Assembly: GCA_028673005.1 (NCBI GenBank)
Contig: CM054113.1
Span: forward strand, 71,434,500-71,498,499
Direction: 5' to 3'
Length of the DNA stretch: 64,000 nt
Source of the DNA: Tanypteryx hageni
Taxonomy: Eukaryota; Arthropoda; Insecta; Odonata; Petaluridae
Position 1 is the stretch's first letter. Every line of letters begins with the position of its first letter. Below are positions 24,031 to 36,281 of the stretch, one piece after another. A program made the translations under genes and the position numbers. Under the pieces are notes generated by a model that saw nothing but the letters and a program-made list of their open reading frames with translations, had not been told where the DNA came from and searched no databases.

Positions 24031-25944
24031 AGTTATTAATAACTCTTACAAAAATGAAATTATAGCTCTTATTCATAGGTAAAATTTTTCTATCGCAAGT
24101 ATGAACACTTTTACACCTTAAAAGAGCTTTTGTGAGTTCCTTTCCAGTGAAAGTTTCTTCTGAAGCAAGGCTTATCCTTATCAGGAAAGCATTCAGTGCC
24201 GGCACAAGAGCAGTCCAACCGGGACGTCTGCCCCTGGCGTTGTACTGTAAGTGGGGTCACGAAAATTTATACAGTAACACTGAAAGATACAATATTTAGT
24301 CGCAGGCGCTTGCTTCATTCATTTTAAGAAAAACTCGTATTACAAAAACATTGAAAAGTTCATTTGTTTAGTTAGGGAGGTCATAAATATTTGACCCGAG
24401 CGTAGAAATATATAGTCCGGGCGCTGTTAGCACTAAACGCATAGCCAGCTGAAATAATCCAAAACAGTAGGGAACGAAATGTTCTTATTGGATTAATGCT
24501 ATATTTTAGTATACATTGGATTTTGCATGTTAATAAAAATTATTTTCAGCATATTTTAAATTCACGTTTTATTCCACTAGGTCGAGAGATAAAATGTTTA
24601 ATAAATTCTGATTTGCCAGTGCCGACGAATGTGGAACTCTCAATGTGTGCTTTGCTAAAATTGTGGTATATTAAGATGATTGCAGATATAGTACTTGAAA
24701 GAAGCGAAATTGGAGATGCAAGAATCAGTCACAAAATATATAACAACGAAAAATAAAGAGCTCTACGCAACACGATTGACATTTCAAATCTAAGTATTCT
24801 TCTTCTTCTTCCCGTTTATACAAGAGGCATTGAAAAAAATACGCAATATGACCATATGGTTATATCTTGGATCAATTTACATACCTTAGGTAAATTTCAC
24901 GTCTATTAGTTCAGCTACTTTTTTATGGAGTTTTTGCTCGTCGCAGTTTACCATCCATGAAATTGCTTTGATAAATAATTCGTAACTTGTAATGTGGGTT
25001 TCCTGCTTCCAGGCGTAAGCCGCTCTTCATTCCGTCACATTTACTTCGCTGGCGAGTCGCTTTCCATTTCAACCCGTTTTCCCCAAAACATTGAAATAAA
25101 AGATCCGTTACCTCACGTTACAGTCGATATTATGACAAATATTGCCCATTTCGTTTTTTTCGGAGGAATACCTTCTCGGTTTTTTCACGCGTGAAATTAC
25201 CCCTTAAAATGTTCGCTTCGGAATAAATTTTCCGCGCGTCTAAATTTATCGAGTCGAGCGAAATAAACATATACGAGTAATTGTCAAACTGAGCGGGTCT
25301 TTCGACTTCCCGTGGAAATCAGTGTCGGCGATAATCGGGTTGTTTTGAGAAATTAAGGACAGGCGAATGGAACTTGATGTGTTAATTTTCCCTCTTGAAG
25401 CAGCTTTTTTTAAGCAAGCAGCTGTTTGTTCCTTCTTAGTTTGAGTATTCAAAATTTTATGTCGTAGCCAAAAAAAAATGAAAATATGCGTATTTTGTAA
25501 TCCTCTTCTTTCATTAGGAATAAATAGAGCGAACTAATTAAGTGGCGTTTGTACGAGGAGTGGATAATTAATAGATAAAAAAAATCGCAGGATTAATTTA
25601 AAAACTTTGTGCGTTACATCGCGTTTTACTTTACGTGAAAATTCAAAGTAATATTTTTCTTGTTTTACTTAGTTCATGTTATTTATCTCATTCTAATGGC
25701 ATTGGAAGTTGCGCCTTACTAACTTTATTTTCATCTGATAAGAAAGTGATTTGTTTCTGATAGGAAGTATTTTTTCTGGAAAGTTAATTCTTAATTCGTT
25801 TCGATTAAGTGCTGCACAGACGCTGATTTATTTAATTTAGTATTTATATTTTGTTAGCAGTAATATAAAACCCCTTCAACCTAAAGCAAATTATATGAAT
25901 TTAACATGTTAGAGGCAAAAGAAATGACATCAAAATATTCTTGA
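24031..25944. other. AT-rich non-coding stretch
   Basis: No gene or named repeat was recognised. GC-enriched patches lie at about 24190-24260 and 25010-25330. Confidence 0.5.
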
Positions 25945-26015
25945 GGCACCGGGGAGATTCGAATTCCCGATTTCCTGTTTTAGACAGTCGCTTTAATACA
26001 CTAAGCCACGGCGCC
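25945..26015 (-). repeat. tRNA-like SINE head, copy 2
   Basis: The reverse complement begins GGCGCCG and ends CGGTGCC, which pair over 7 bp (one G-T) like an acceptor stem. Box A matches as TGGCTTAGTGTA, a D-stem GCTT/AAGC is present, and the T-arm GGGAA-TTCGAAT-CTCCC pairs over four of five positions. The anticodon arm (CTGT-CTAAA-ACAG) has only 4 bp and a 5-nt loop. It is therefore tRNA-like but probably not a working tRNA. The relative at 23960-24030 points to a SINE family. Confidence 0.6.
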
Positions 26016-26808
26016 GCCTTGTTCGTGTTTAACTAATTGTAATTATAAATTTATGATGAATTTGCTTGAGATAAAATTCAAGAATTTAAATCTAGCCAGA
26101 AAGCCATGAAAGTATAGTTTGATATTGCATATGTAATGCGCAATACGTGGTTACGATAGCGTCAGTTACCTCGATCCCGAGCCATTCTAATTACGATTTT
26201 GTGTACCGAGTACTCTTTACTCAGCAATATTTGCGGCCGACCAGTTATATGATATAAATCGCGTTGAAATATTTTAATATTTCAATCGATCAGTTCTTTG
26301 CTAAAAAAGGAGCGATTATTAACCAAGTTACCACGCAATTAAACATGGAAATTCACGTGGCTTTTAATCTTCGCGAAAGATATTCGCTTTTTTATTCTCA
26401 AGAATATATAATCTAACAAAAAGAATGCGAAACTAAGAGAGATTAGGCTTCATTTGCATTTGTCTCTGGAAATTGCGTGCGTCTGAAGTGTGGGCGAAAC
26501 CTCCTTTCTGCAGCGTCGGCTTCGAGACCGGAATGATAAAGAGGAATAGCGATAAGAGGTTAACTGCCGCCTTGAACGATCCATTAGTTACCAACTTCTA
26601 CTTTCATGGCGTTGTCTTCTAGCGCGTATCTCCTCCTGTCCTAAGCCTTTAATCCAACTCCTCTTACCAATCTTTCGAAGCACGTGAAGTTTCCTACCGC
26701 CAGGCGTTTACTTCCTTCTTAATAAAAAAGATAATGTAAACTCGGTGAACTCAAATTGTCTTGCACAATTTTTTTCATTTTTTGAGCTACGCAAAATTGT
26801 TTTTTTTT
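26016..26808. other. AT-rich non-coding stretch
   Basis: Nothing nameable was seen. Confidence 0.5.
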
Positions 26809-26851
26809 AAGGCTGGTTTCCAAAGGAACATAGCCTTATGAAATAGTACTG

Positions 26852-26880
26852 TCTGTGTGTGTGTGTATGCGTGTGTGTGT
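26852..26880 (+). repeat. (TG)n microsatellite
   Basis: A short TG run inside repeat B copy 1. The related copy at 53.8 kb has a shorter TG run at the same place. Confidence 0.8.
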
Positions 26881-27312
26881 CCCCTACTAACAACTTTTGC
26901 ATCAATGGACCGATTTTCATGAAACTTGGTCTGAGGTTCGTGCTGCCAGGGCCCACCTCCGGGCTATATTTTATTTGGTAAAGATTGAAGTCCCGAGTTC
27001 GATTCCAGGAACGTTTTTTCCCATTTTTTTACATATGAAATCTCAAATCCATCGTGCAGAGATGATTTCTTTAATTCTTTAAAATATCTTAAAATTGTGA
27101 TATCGGAGCGAGATTTGTACTGTTCTAAGGAAAAAAGAATCTAAATTCTAATTCTTATCACAGAACTTTGATAATTGATCGTATTGTCTTGAATTTCTAC
27201 TAAAACAACGGTTTTGCGTTATAAATTGCATTTTATCGTATTGTTGCCATGGAGACGATTATTACCGAACTCGGCTTGAGCATAGACGAGTGAACAAATT
27301 TGTTATTACCAA

Positions 27313-27316
<4 letters not shown>

Positions 27317-27374
<58 letters not shown>

Positions 27375-27394
27375 TATATATATATATATATATA
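27317..27394. repeat. (TA)n microsatellite
   Basis: An almost pure TA array of about 78 bp interrupted by TTA steps. It lies in the part of repeat B copy 1 that is absent from the third copy. Confidence 0.95.
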
Positions 27395-28802
27395 CAACCA
27401 CCTCACCTGAGATAATCATCGCGTAAGACGAGTCATTTAGTCACCTCGGCCACCAGATCTACGCGTCGACGCTGCGATAAATGTTAATTTGAACTCGCGT
27501 GAGAAGATAGATATATGGTATTAGAGGCATTTTTCATATTTATTTATTTTTAAAAATTGTTTCCTTTTTATTTGTTCATTTTTATCATTCATTATTTTGA
27601 CAACAGTTATCACATTATTTGTACTATATAATCTTAGGTGTTCTTTTCTGTATTTATATCGTTGAAGCGAATCTGAACAAATTACAAGCGTCCATTATAG
27701 CAACGAGATTAAACAAACTATTGTCATTGTTCGTGGTGTAATAAAGTCTCTTTATTTTAATGTGGATTTGTATTGATACAAGCACTCCTACGTTTTTTGA
27801 AGGTGTGTTTTTGCTAATAATTGTAAGTTTTTATTTATCGTAATTATTATTGATATTAAGTTTTTATTTATCTTAAAAACTTTTTATCTTTATTCATTTA
27901 AGATTATTTTTAAAACTGTTTTCCCTATGAAAAGGCCATTGAAAACCTCGTTGGTGATCAACAATTTCACTCCTGCTAATATCTAAAGCTGAATTACTCT
28001 GAACTAGCAGTATATTTTCATTGGTTTTAAGCTATATGAATGGAAAGTCAGTATTTTCATTAATGAAACAAAAGATACTATCAAACTTCATACTACTTAT
28101 ATGCCAAACATTCTTACGTTTGCCACTGAGTTCTCTACTTCTATCTGCCATTCTCTCAACTGTAAAAAGTTAAAGGTTAAATATAGAGACTCCCAAATCA
28201 CTCAACAGCTGATAGACATTTTTGCAACTTTTTACGCCCAGGCAAGCAGAAATGTTATCATAATTATATTATAGAGTTTATTCATATTAAAGTATTAACT
28301 ATATAAAAGTTGGTTATAAAAATTCATTTTTATATCTTCACTTATTTTCTTTTCCACTCGACTACCCTTCAGCAATGGACAGTTGATTTATACATATTAC
28401 CGTATAAACAGTGAGATTTATTAAATTTGTTTATTTAAAAAATACTTGAAAAATGTAATTTCAGATAGAGGTGTTGACATTGCTTTTAGTATTTTAAATC
28501 TGATAGTGCTCTATTAATTTGTTTTCCAATTTTTCTCTATCATTGATAAACTATGAATTACAAATGGTATTTATGGTAGGAGAATTTCTTGGAATGATTA
28601 ACACATACTGAAACATTTCCTGTCAATATAAGTAATCATTTCGGGACGTCAACTTTGGGAAACCAACCTGCATTAGTCCTGGTTTGGACTTCTTGTTTAA
28701 TTGTGTGATTTTTATCATTTTACACATTCATGCTTTGTTATCAGTTCAATTATGCATATGATCAGATTTAATTCTTTTTGTATCGTTAAGTGTAGGTCGG
28801 TA

Positions 28803-30397
28803 TAACGTAAGGTTGGGGAATATGCCGCATGATCAGTATTTCCGATCTCGTGCGACAGGTGACAGGGTTAAACAGTTTAACTAGTTGAGCTAATCATAGC
28901 TTTGAAGGCTGGCCGCATGGTTATATTATTGCCCTATTTATCAACATTTTTATTGAATTTGAAGGTATGCTTAGCTTGTTTTTATCAGTAGATTTTTTTA
29001 ATGGTCCAACGATTATGCGTAATGATCTAGTTTTATGCTATCAGAGAAAAATCAGTGATATTTAGGAGAAATGATATATCTGTAGGGTACGTTCTTGGTG
29101 TATTACCTGGCCGCTTTGTTAAATCTATATGGCAGGCGTCTCGTTTAAAACTGCTCACTCACATTGGGGTAATATGCCTCATAACATGCTTTCGTACGTT
29201 CTTTAAACCACCGAAGACCAACTAGGAAGAAGCTTGCAGTGCATAGAAACATAATTATCCCGGACGTAAAACCAGTCGGCTTAACTTTGCTTCACTTCTC
29301 AACAAAGCATGGTCTAAAGCTGCCACATTTCAAAATGCTATTTCTGGTTTCTAGGCTTGCGGAATATCCCCATGGAATCCTTGAAATTTTTCAGATCATG
29401 CTTTCATGGCCAATGATGTCTCCTTAGTTCAAGAGAAGGACCAGGAGAGCTGCAAAACCAGCAGTTCCGTTTATTTAATTTCATTTGAAGACATTTCTAC
29501 CGTTCCATATGTAGCTGAACCGAGTGGAACTTGCTCGAAACGCAAACAGCATGCCGAAGTCCTCACCTCCTTCAAAATAATTGCAAAGAAGTGAAAAAAG
29601 AAAGCAATTAAGGCACAAAAAGCAGCCAGCCTAGAGCAACGAAAAACAAAGAAACAAGAAAAAGGTCGCAAATTAAAGCAATCATCAAAAAAATAAAGAA
29701 TCCAGGAAACAAGACAGCCAAGAGGAAGAAAACAAAGCATCAGTCGAGTTCATCGGAGGGTGCGGAAGAGACGCGTTCGATTGAAGGCGGTGATTCGGAA
29801 TTGGATGACAATTCAGATGACATTTGTGCCAAATGTGGAGGTTACTTTCATGACAAACGTGCACCGAAATGCGACTGGATTCAGTGTGTTCAATGCCTGC
29901 TGTGGTTACACGAGATGTGCGCTAACTCATAGATTTTTTTAAGACTGCATTGATATTTTTTCTTTACTTTAAATCATTTTGCTTTTGTTCACTTTCGTTT
30001 GTTCTATTTTCACGTCTAAGTATTTAATTTTTGTATAATGCTCAATTTACAAAAAACATAAATAGTGGTAAATATTTAAAAGTAACTCAGTTTCGTAATT
30101 TTGACGATTCAATTTTAGAAACAAAGAACATTTTTCAATTTATTGTACTAATTCTAAACAAATATCCAAAATAAATGCGTGTAGCCATATTACCCCAATG
30201 CGTGGAGGAATATGGCGTATTGTAATGTGTTGTAAATTATTTCCTTTTCTATAATGCAAAACTTTATATAACTGACTCAGCATGTAAAGGAAGGTCAAAT
30301 AAAAGTTATTATAAATATTTCGTATCCAAATGTAACAAATTGACTTTTACATAACTAAAAACATAAATAAGTTGCCATATTCCCCCACTTTACCTTA
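28803..30397 (+). mobile_element. pogo/Tigger-like DNA transposon, defective
   Basis: Terminal inverted repeats of about 22 bp: the left end starts TAACGTAAGGTTGGGGAATA, and the right end in reverse complement starts TAAGGTAAAGTGGGGGAATA. They are flanked by TA dinucleotides at 28801-28802 and 30398-30399, as expected for Tc1/mariner/pogo target duplications. Internally, a second GGGGTAATATG motif lies at 29165-29175 and its complement at 30186-30196. The transposase remnant is only the C-terminal part, so the amino-terminal DNA-binding region and the DDE core are missing. The element inserted about 100 bp right of the end of repeat B. It cannot move on its own. Confidence 0.85.
29292..29932 (+). 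pseudogene. pogo-type transposase C-terminal remnant with PHD-like finger
   Basis: In the frame starting at 29301 it reads KAWSKAATFQNAISGF, then ACGI-PWNP and FSDHAFMAND. This is the characteristic end of pogo/Tigger DDE transposases (usually KAATxxNAxxGFxxxGIxPxNP). Stops interrupt the frame after GF and after NP. A Lys-rich basic stretch (about 29590-29760) follows. After a frame change an acidic DDNSDDICAKCGGYF segment leads into a cysteine-rich end, CAKC...KCDWIQCVQC...WLHEMC, stopping at 29930-29932. That spacing resembles the C-terminal half of a PHD zinc finger, found on some pogo transposases. It is clearly a pseudogene. Confidence 0.8.
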
Positions 30398-30399
30398 TA

Positions 30400-32553
30400 C
30401 TTTTAGTACTGCTGAAATTAGTGCTAAATAGTAGGATATGATGCTTTAGGAAGGAGTAGAAACAAAAATTTCACTACTTGTAATTTGCTTGCATATGTAC
30501 TATTACATGTTTGTGTTCTATTTTTCTAAAATACTTCACCTGTTTGTTGTATTTAGACCTTTATTAACCTTTCTTATACAATATACCCTCGTGTGTATTC
30601 ACACATACACAAGTGTGTAAATTGTTTTTTCAGAACTAGGGCCTTTACATAAACATACCAAGAACAAAATGTACGACGTACTTCCGCCTTTTCATCAACG
30701 TACGATATACATATTTATAACGAGAGTAACTTGTCTTATTTATTCGGATTTGCGTGACCGCTATCATCTTTCCATGTCTCTCCCAATGGCTGATTCTTAT
30801 CACGTTAGCATTTATTATCAGAGTGTAAGCGCACGCCGTTCGTAATGCTCCTGCCGTTGTCTTGTGGAACTTTTCTCACGCGAAAATATTCGACTTAGCA
30901 GCGTTATCACAATGGGCGGACCATACTGAAAATAGTTTTTAATCGCCGGTATTAATGCCATAAGCAAAATTCGCGAATGAGCAGGCACATATCTTGTAAC
31001 TTTGGCGAAATATTAATATTGCTGGTTAATTTTAAATAATTAGGTTACTAATTATCTTAGTAAATATTGGATCATTTCGTCCAAATATATTTGAATTGCA
31101 CTGCATAGTGAATTGTAGTTGTTGCATAATGAACCTTATAAAATGTTACCAAGTTTCTAAATATTTAATATATAAATTTAAAAGCGTATAACGATCTTTA
31201 AGAGATAAATGCTATGATAGATAATGTTTTGCTGTCATACATCTAGTTATGGTAACTTGAACGTTTCCTTAAATGTATATGTAAATAAGTCTTGTTGATA
31301 ATTTTATTTTAATGTGGTGTAAGACGTTCCATTAGTTCTCCTTAGGACATTTGAAACTTGAACGATCAAATGATTTGATGCTTAAAATTCTCCGGATAAA
31401 GAGAGGAAGTCTTGCATTGCTATTACAACTATGTAATAAAACCTACAAATCCTTCACACAAAAATTTTACGTACTTAAAATCAAATCTCCAAACGCAGCG
31501 CTAATTTTTTAAAAAGTAGTCTCAGTTTCTACATTATATTTCATTTACGCGTGCTCGTGTGTGCATGATTTTATTAGCTAGGGAAGCGCGAGAACTCAGG
31601 CTGCCAGTTTTAATCAACCTATTCACGAAACGCAACTCTTGTTACTCCCGTTTTGAAATTTCGCTTGGTCTCTACTTATTTATTTCAATAACATGCATGT
31701 CTATTCGAGTTTATTCCGGGGTCCGTTATTTGCAATAAACACAAAAATCTATAGAAATTTGCATATTCGTATTTAAAAAAATAAGTTTACGATTAAGGCT
31801 TTAGGCAGTTGACTGCAGTCGAGGATTGTCTGTTTGCCGTTTCCGATGGTATTTGAATGTTTTATTCGAAATACAGTCATCTTCCTCCATTGTTATGACT
31901 ACGGCAGTCGACGATACCCCGATTTGGACGAACGTGAACAATATTGCCTTCAAAATATGTACATTAAAATATTTAACCTTAAAAATTTCAAAGGTCTCAA
32001 AGAATAAATGTAATTTTATTGAAGCTTTCCTTTTTAGCAGATAAGCATTTGTGTGTCAAACAAACGCATGGTCATATTTTGTTTCTTTGCAAAGTAGTAT
32101 TTAGTAGTGGGAAGATAGAAGTGTTGCGAACCGAAAAAGTTGCGGTGGTACCGAATCGACGACTTTGTAAATGGAGGACTTCTTCGTTACAATAGATAAT
32201 TTCATTTTTTCCTTCAAAAATATCTCGGAATCGTTTAAGTTAACCGCACTATTTAATAGTTTAAGGATTATTATTTTTTAAAGAACGCAGCGTATTATTA
32301 ATATTCTGCATAACGCCCCAAAAATCTCAAAAATGTCGGCGAGAAATATAACTAAGTCGCTTCAGAGTCCCGTTTATCGAATTTTTCGGCAATATACACA
32401 ATATTAGATCTTCAAATCCATAAGAATTGTTCCTAATTCTATCTTAAGATAGGAAACCAAACCAAATTATTGTCCTAATGTACTGAGCTGGACAATTTTG
32501 AAATCAAAGACAGGTCACGGTGTCACATATTGTTATTTCGAGTGTAGTAGATC
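30400..32553. other. AT-rich non-coding stretch
   Basis: No gene or repeat was recognised. Confidence 0.5.
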
Positions 32554-32561
32554 CTTTAAAT

Positions 32562-32812
32562 CAGTGTTTTTGAAAGTTCGCGTCGAGACCCAATACTGGG
32601 TTGCAAGGCTCATAATTAAAATGTGATCATCCAAAGCATAATGAGCTGAATTATACCGAGAACGATAGGGAACAAATTGATTCCATCATTTAAATGATAC
32701 CTATACATATCGATATGTATTGCAACCTAATGAAAACTCAAGTAAGAAACTTTTTTCCTCATGTTGTCTTCCCTCACACTGGGTCGCAAGACAAAAAGTT
32801 CGAAATACATCG
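32562..32812. mobile_element. hAT-type MITE, 251 bp
   Basis: A perfect 8-bp target duplication CTTTAAAT (32554-32561 and 32813-32820) brackets imperfect terminal inverted repeats: CAGTGTTTTTGAAAGTT on the left, CGATGTATTTCGAACTT reading in from the right. Subterminal GACCCA and GGGTTGC/GGGTCGC motifs are inverted relative to each other. The 8-bp duplication and the CA-starting ends are typical of the hAT superfamily. There is no coding sequence, so it is non-autonomous. Confidence 0.85.
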
Positions 32813-33044
32813 CTTTAAATCAAAACACAAAAAATAACTTTGGAAGTGAATACACTCTACATAAAAAATGTCTGTAGAATGGTGAAACACGTGAAATCTT
32901 CAGTAAATGCCATACTATAATATAATTATATATATATATGTATACTATAATTGTAAGAAGGCTTTACGATGTTTTTGGAAGCGTACGAAAAACGCAAACT
33001 AGCGTTCACTCTTACGATTTTTCCTCCTTTGCTCACCTATCAGC

Positions 33045-33445
33045 TTAGGCGAGATTTAAAAATAACCGCTCCGCTATCGCGCCTTTTCCCCCCGTTTTAA
33101 TGACATGGCGCCAACTCTTTCCTTGGCGACACTTATCGGAAGCACTGTCGCCCTCACCTCCTATTGGTACACCACTTGTTTGTGTGCTTCTCCGGGCCCG
33201 CGGAGGGAAGTGGTCAGCCGCTGCCGCCCCCGGGGGCGGAGGGGGAGGGGAGGCGACGAGTTGGCGGGGGAGACGTTGAAGGGTAAAGGGGGGAGGGAGG
33301 GGGGGAGGGTCGCGGGAAGAAGAAGGATGTGGAACTGATAACGGGTGTCCGGTGAAGGCTGACCACGGACGCGGAGAAATCTCAATGAGTTTCCGGATGC
33401 GGGTCCGACTGAATTTAGCCTCCTCGCCGGGGATATGACGCTTGT
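33045..33445. other. GC-rich, CpG-containing island
   Basis: An abrupt GC-rich block within AT-rich DNA. CCCGCGGAGGG and CCGCCCCCGGGGGCGGAGGGGG are around 33197-33250, then G-runs to about 33310. Open frames on both strands across it are compositional and domainless. It could be a CpG-island-like promoter or first-exon region, or a GC-rich repeat. No splice signal or TATA arrangement decides this. Confidence 0.5.
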
Positions 33446-35466
33446 TTTTCACGATGTCAAAGCGAAAAAATCATTTCTCGGCATTTTGAGCAGTATATTT
33501 TGAAAATTAATTTCGAATATTTTTCCTCTCGTAGTTTTTTATAGCCGGTAATATTTAGAGTTGGGTTTATCGTTCTCTATTTTGGTTAACCTATGAAAAT
33601 TGTAATTCGCTTTTTAAGTGATGAGGAAAACACCGAAAGGAACGCCTAATTTATGAGATCCGCGGCGCTTAAACTGCGAGGCTAGCACAGGAGAATTATT
33701 TCTCTATCAACTATACAAGGTTGAGGGGATTTAAAAAATATTTTGTCGATGAATTTGAAATATCTGTACTGTTGTATTTCTCAAATTTCTGAAGCGTTTC
33801 AAAATTTCATGAAACATGACTTGGATAGAACTCTGTGAGCTCTGAGATTGCAGATTGTTTTCATTAAAAAGATTAATTATCAAGTTTAAATAATAATTAA
33901 TAACAATTGTACACTCTGATATCCAAGATTCTGTTGGTTAAAGGCACTTTATAGAAGGCAAAGTCAGAAAACAGTGCGAAAATATTGATATTTTTTCGGC
34001 TTATGAAAGTCTATAAAGCCTCCGACTATGAAGTGCTTATACGTACATATTTACAAGCATGTTCATTAATTAATGTTGGATAATACTGAAAGTATAGCTT
34101 ATGTAATTAATGAAATAGATTTTTACTCTTTTCGTCATGTTTCGATAGGCTAAAATTAGAGATGCAATGCTTGATATTGAAACTTGCCAATTTAAAAAAA
34201 TACAGGAACAAATCGAATAAACAGCGTAACGTAAAGTTGCACAGAAATATTTCAAATTTCCTAGTAATAGTTTTGAAAATAAGAAAGTGATGAAACCGAC
34301 GAAAACGAGATATACGTATAATATAAGTAGTATTTAATGTAGAACCCGCTTAAAAAACTTCGGTTAATAGGTCAATTTTGATGTATTGAATATGTATTTT
34401 CTATCCAAGGCCACTTCTATTTTCCCAAAGAGTAGATGTATTTTAGTTTACATACTGACATTTAAGCTTAGAGTCAGTTCTAAATTGTTGTTATTTTTTA
34501 TAGATGTTTATTTGATCTAATTATTTTATTATACTGTAAGTTTTTAATCGTACTATACTGCGACGCACTCGTATAGCAATATGAATTAACCATTCCTTCT
34601 AATTTCGCCATGGTTGTTTTTAACGCATACAGTATATGATAGCTTACGGAAGAATCTGTGTCACAAGTGATATTCCTAGGGCAATTTAAGATGGCTCCTT
34701 GCAAAGGGTCGCTATGCTTGAGGCGGCACAATAGGGATTTTTTAAATTTTCGTTTGGTTTCAAGCCTCATCATGCGTCGGTACGCAAAGGATGGGGACGA
34801 GGAGGATTTTAGAGGGGCGAAAGAGAGAGCAGAAGTGCCCCCACCCCCACTTCTGCTGTGTGAGAGAGAGAGAAAAAGAACAGTTAAAGGCGCCCTTGCG
34901 TGGCTTATGTCTTCTGTTTTTACATTGCCAGCCGTGAGATGGCTCACGAGGGGCAGCCTGGCGCATCACACTTTTTAAATGTAAGTTGGTTGCTTGCATT
35001 CAAAGGCAGAAGAGGGCAAGTGCGGCGAACGAGGGTGATACGAAGGGAGAGGCACAGAGAAAGAGGGAGAGGACACATGTTGGGAGGGATAAAAATGGCG
35101 TAATAAAAAACAAATTGGAGATTTTGTGGACCAAGAAAGGAGTCCATATTTAAATGAAAACGTTTCTGGGAAGTCACCTTTCTTCCTAAAATTTTTAAAC
35201 TGATCAGCTATTCGTAGCGCTACCTCTCAGACACCCATCGCGCGTAGGCCATAGGGAATCAGGAGGTCGTAAAAAAATCAGAAAGTACGTTATGCTCAAA
35301 GGTGATGGGGTTGACATATAAAAGTCACTTGTCTTTGATGCGATAATTTTTTCAAAAATGTTCATTATTCTCGCGATTATCTTGGCGGCATGGTGCAATT
35401 TATGAATTAGTTACAAGTATCAATGGCAGAACTTGTATCGGTGTATTCTAGTAGAGGTTTTGGTCA

Positions 35467-35468
<2 letters not shown>
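33446..35468. other. AT-rich non-coding stretch
   Basis: No gene was recognised. A purine-rich patch with GAGAGAGAGA lies at 34795-34880. Confidence 0.5.

Positions 35469-35527
<59 letters not shown>
35469..35527. repeat. (TA)n microsatellite
   Basis: Pure TA array of 59 bp. Confidence 0.97.
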
Positions 35528-35530
<3 letters not shown>

Positions 35531-36281
35531 CTTTTGGCTATTAAATCGCTTCTTAAAGAGATGAAATACGATTCATCACAGTTCCTCAGTAGATAAATAT
35601 GGAAATCGCACAAGTTTGATGTTCATACTTACCTTAAATTCATGGACTACACATACGGTGTATCTATCTGTAGAATAGAAATGTTTCTATAATCGTATTT
35701 GGTATTTTTTTATAAAATCTAATTTCCTTAATATGTCTGGTTTTTTTGGTGTCGACCATTAGGTTAATAATTGTCATCACTACAATTTCGCTCGTCATTA
35801 TAGAAAAAAATTGAAGTTTCACTTTCTGCGCCCCAACCCTCGCGCAAAGAAAACCGGCTCGCAAATAAACCCCCTTGTAATTCAGGACTCCACGGTAATA
35901 AAAAGGTCGGCGGTAGAAAAAAATAAACCACTGAGGGACATGGCGCGATGTTTTCAGACATTTGAATGATTTAAGGCTGTGTGCCAGAATATGGAGGAGT
36001 TTCGCCGATTTTTTTAAAATATCTTTTTAATGCAACGTCTCTTGCTCTTTTTTTTACTTCTCGCTCCCTATTCCTCCATTTACCGCCTAGTTTCTCATTC
36101 TTCATCTGATTGTCATCCCTCGTACATTCCATTCATCTCTTCCTCCCTCTGTTTCTTTTCTCCCTGCCTTTTTCACCTTCTTGTCCTGTCTTTTTTCTTC
36201 CTCTCTATCTTCCTTCTTCTCTTCTCCTTTTTATCGCTCTTTATCTTTGATTTTATTTCATTTATCTGCCTTACCTTATTT
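35528..36281. other. AT-rich stretch ending in a pyrimidine tract
   Basis: A pyrimidine-rich tract lies at about 36040-36240. Nothing else was recognised. Confidence 0.5.

Larger units (their letters stand above)
26809..28696 (+). repeat. Dispersed repeat B, copy 1 (with about 1 kb of extra internal DNA)
   Basis: It begins with a hairpin (AAGGCTGGTTTCC, then GGAACATAGCCTT). (TG)n, CGATTTTCATGAAACTTGG and a box B-like GAGTTCGATTCCAG follow. The left part (26809-27298) matches 53752-54224 and the right part (28348-28696) matches 54240-54515. The DNA between, including a (TA)n array, is absent from that copy. The shared right end is GGGACGTCAACTTTGGGAAA then GGACTTCTTGT. There is no coding capacity and the family is unknown. 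Confidence 0.8.

Noticed and set aside
25945..26015. Functional tRNA gene on the minus strand
   Set aside because: The acceptor and T arms pair, but the anticodon arm is only 4 bp with a 5-nt loop, and a diverged sister copy exists nearby, so a SINE head is likelier.
33045..33452. 135-codon minus-strand open frame across the GC island
   Set aside because: Open in several frames because of high GC; Pro/Arg-rich, with no recognisable domain.
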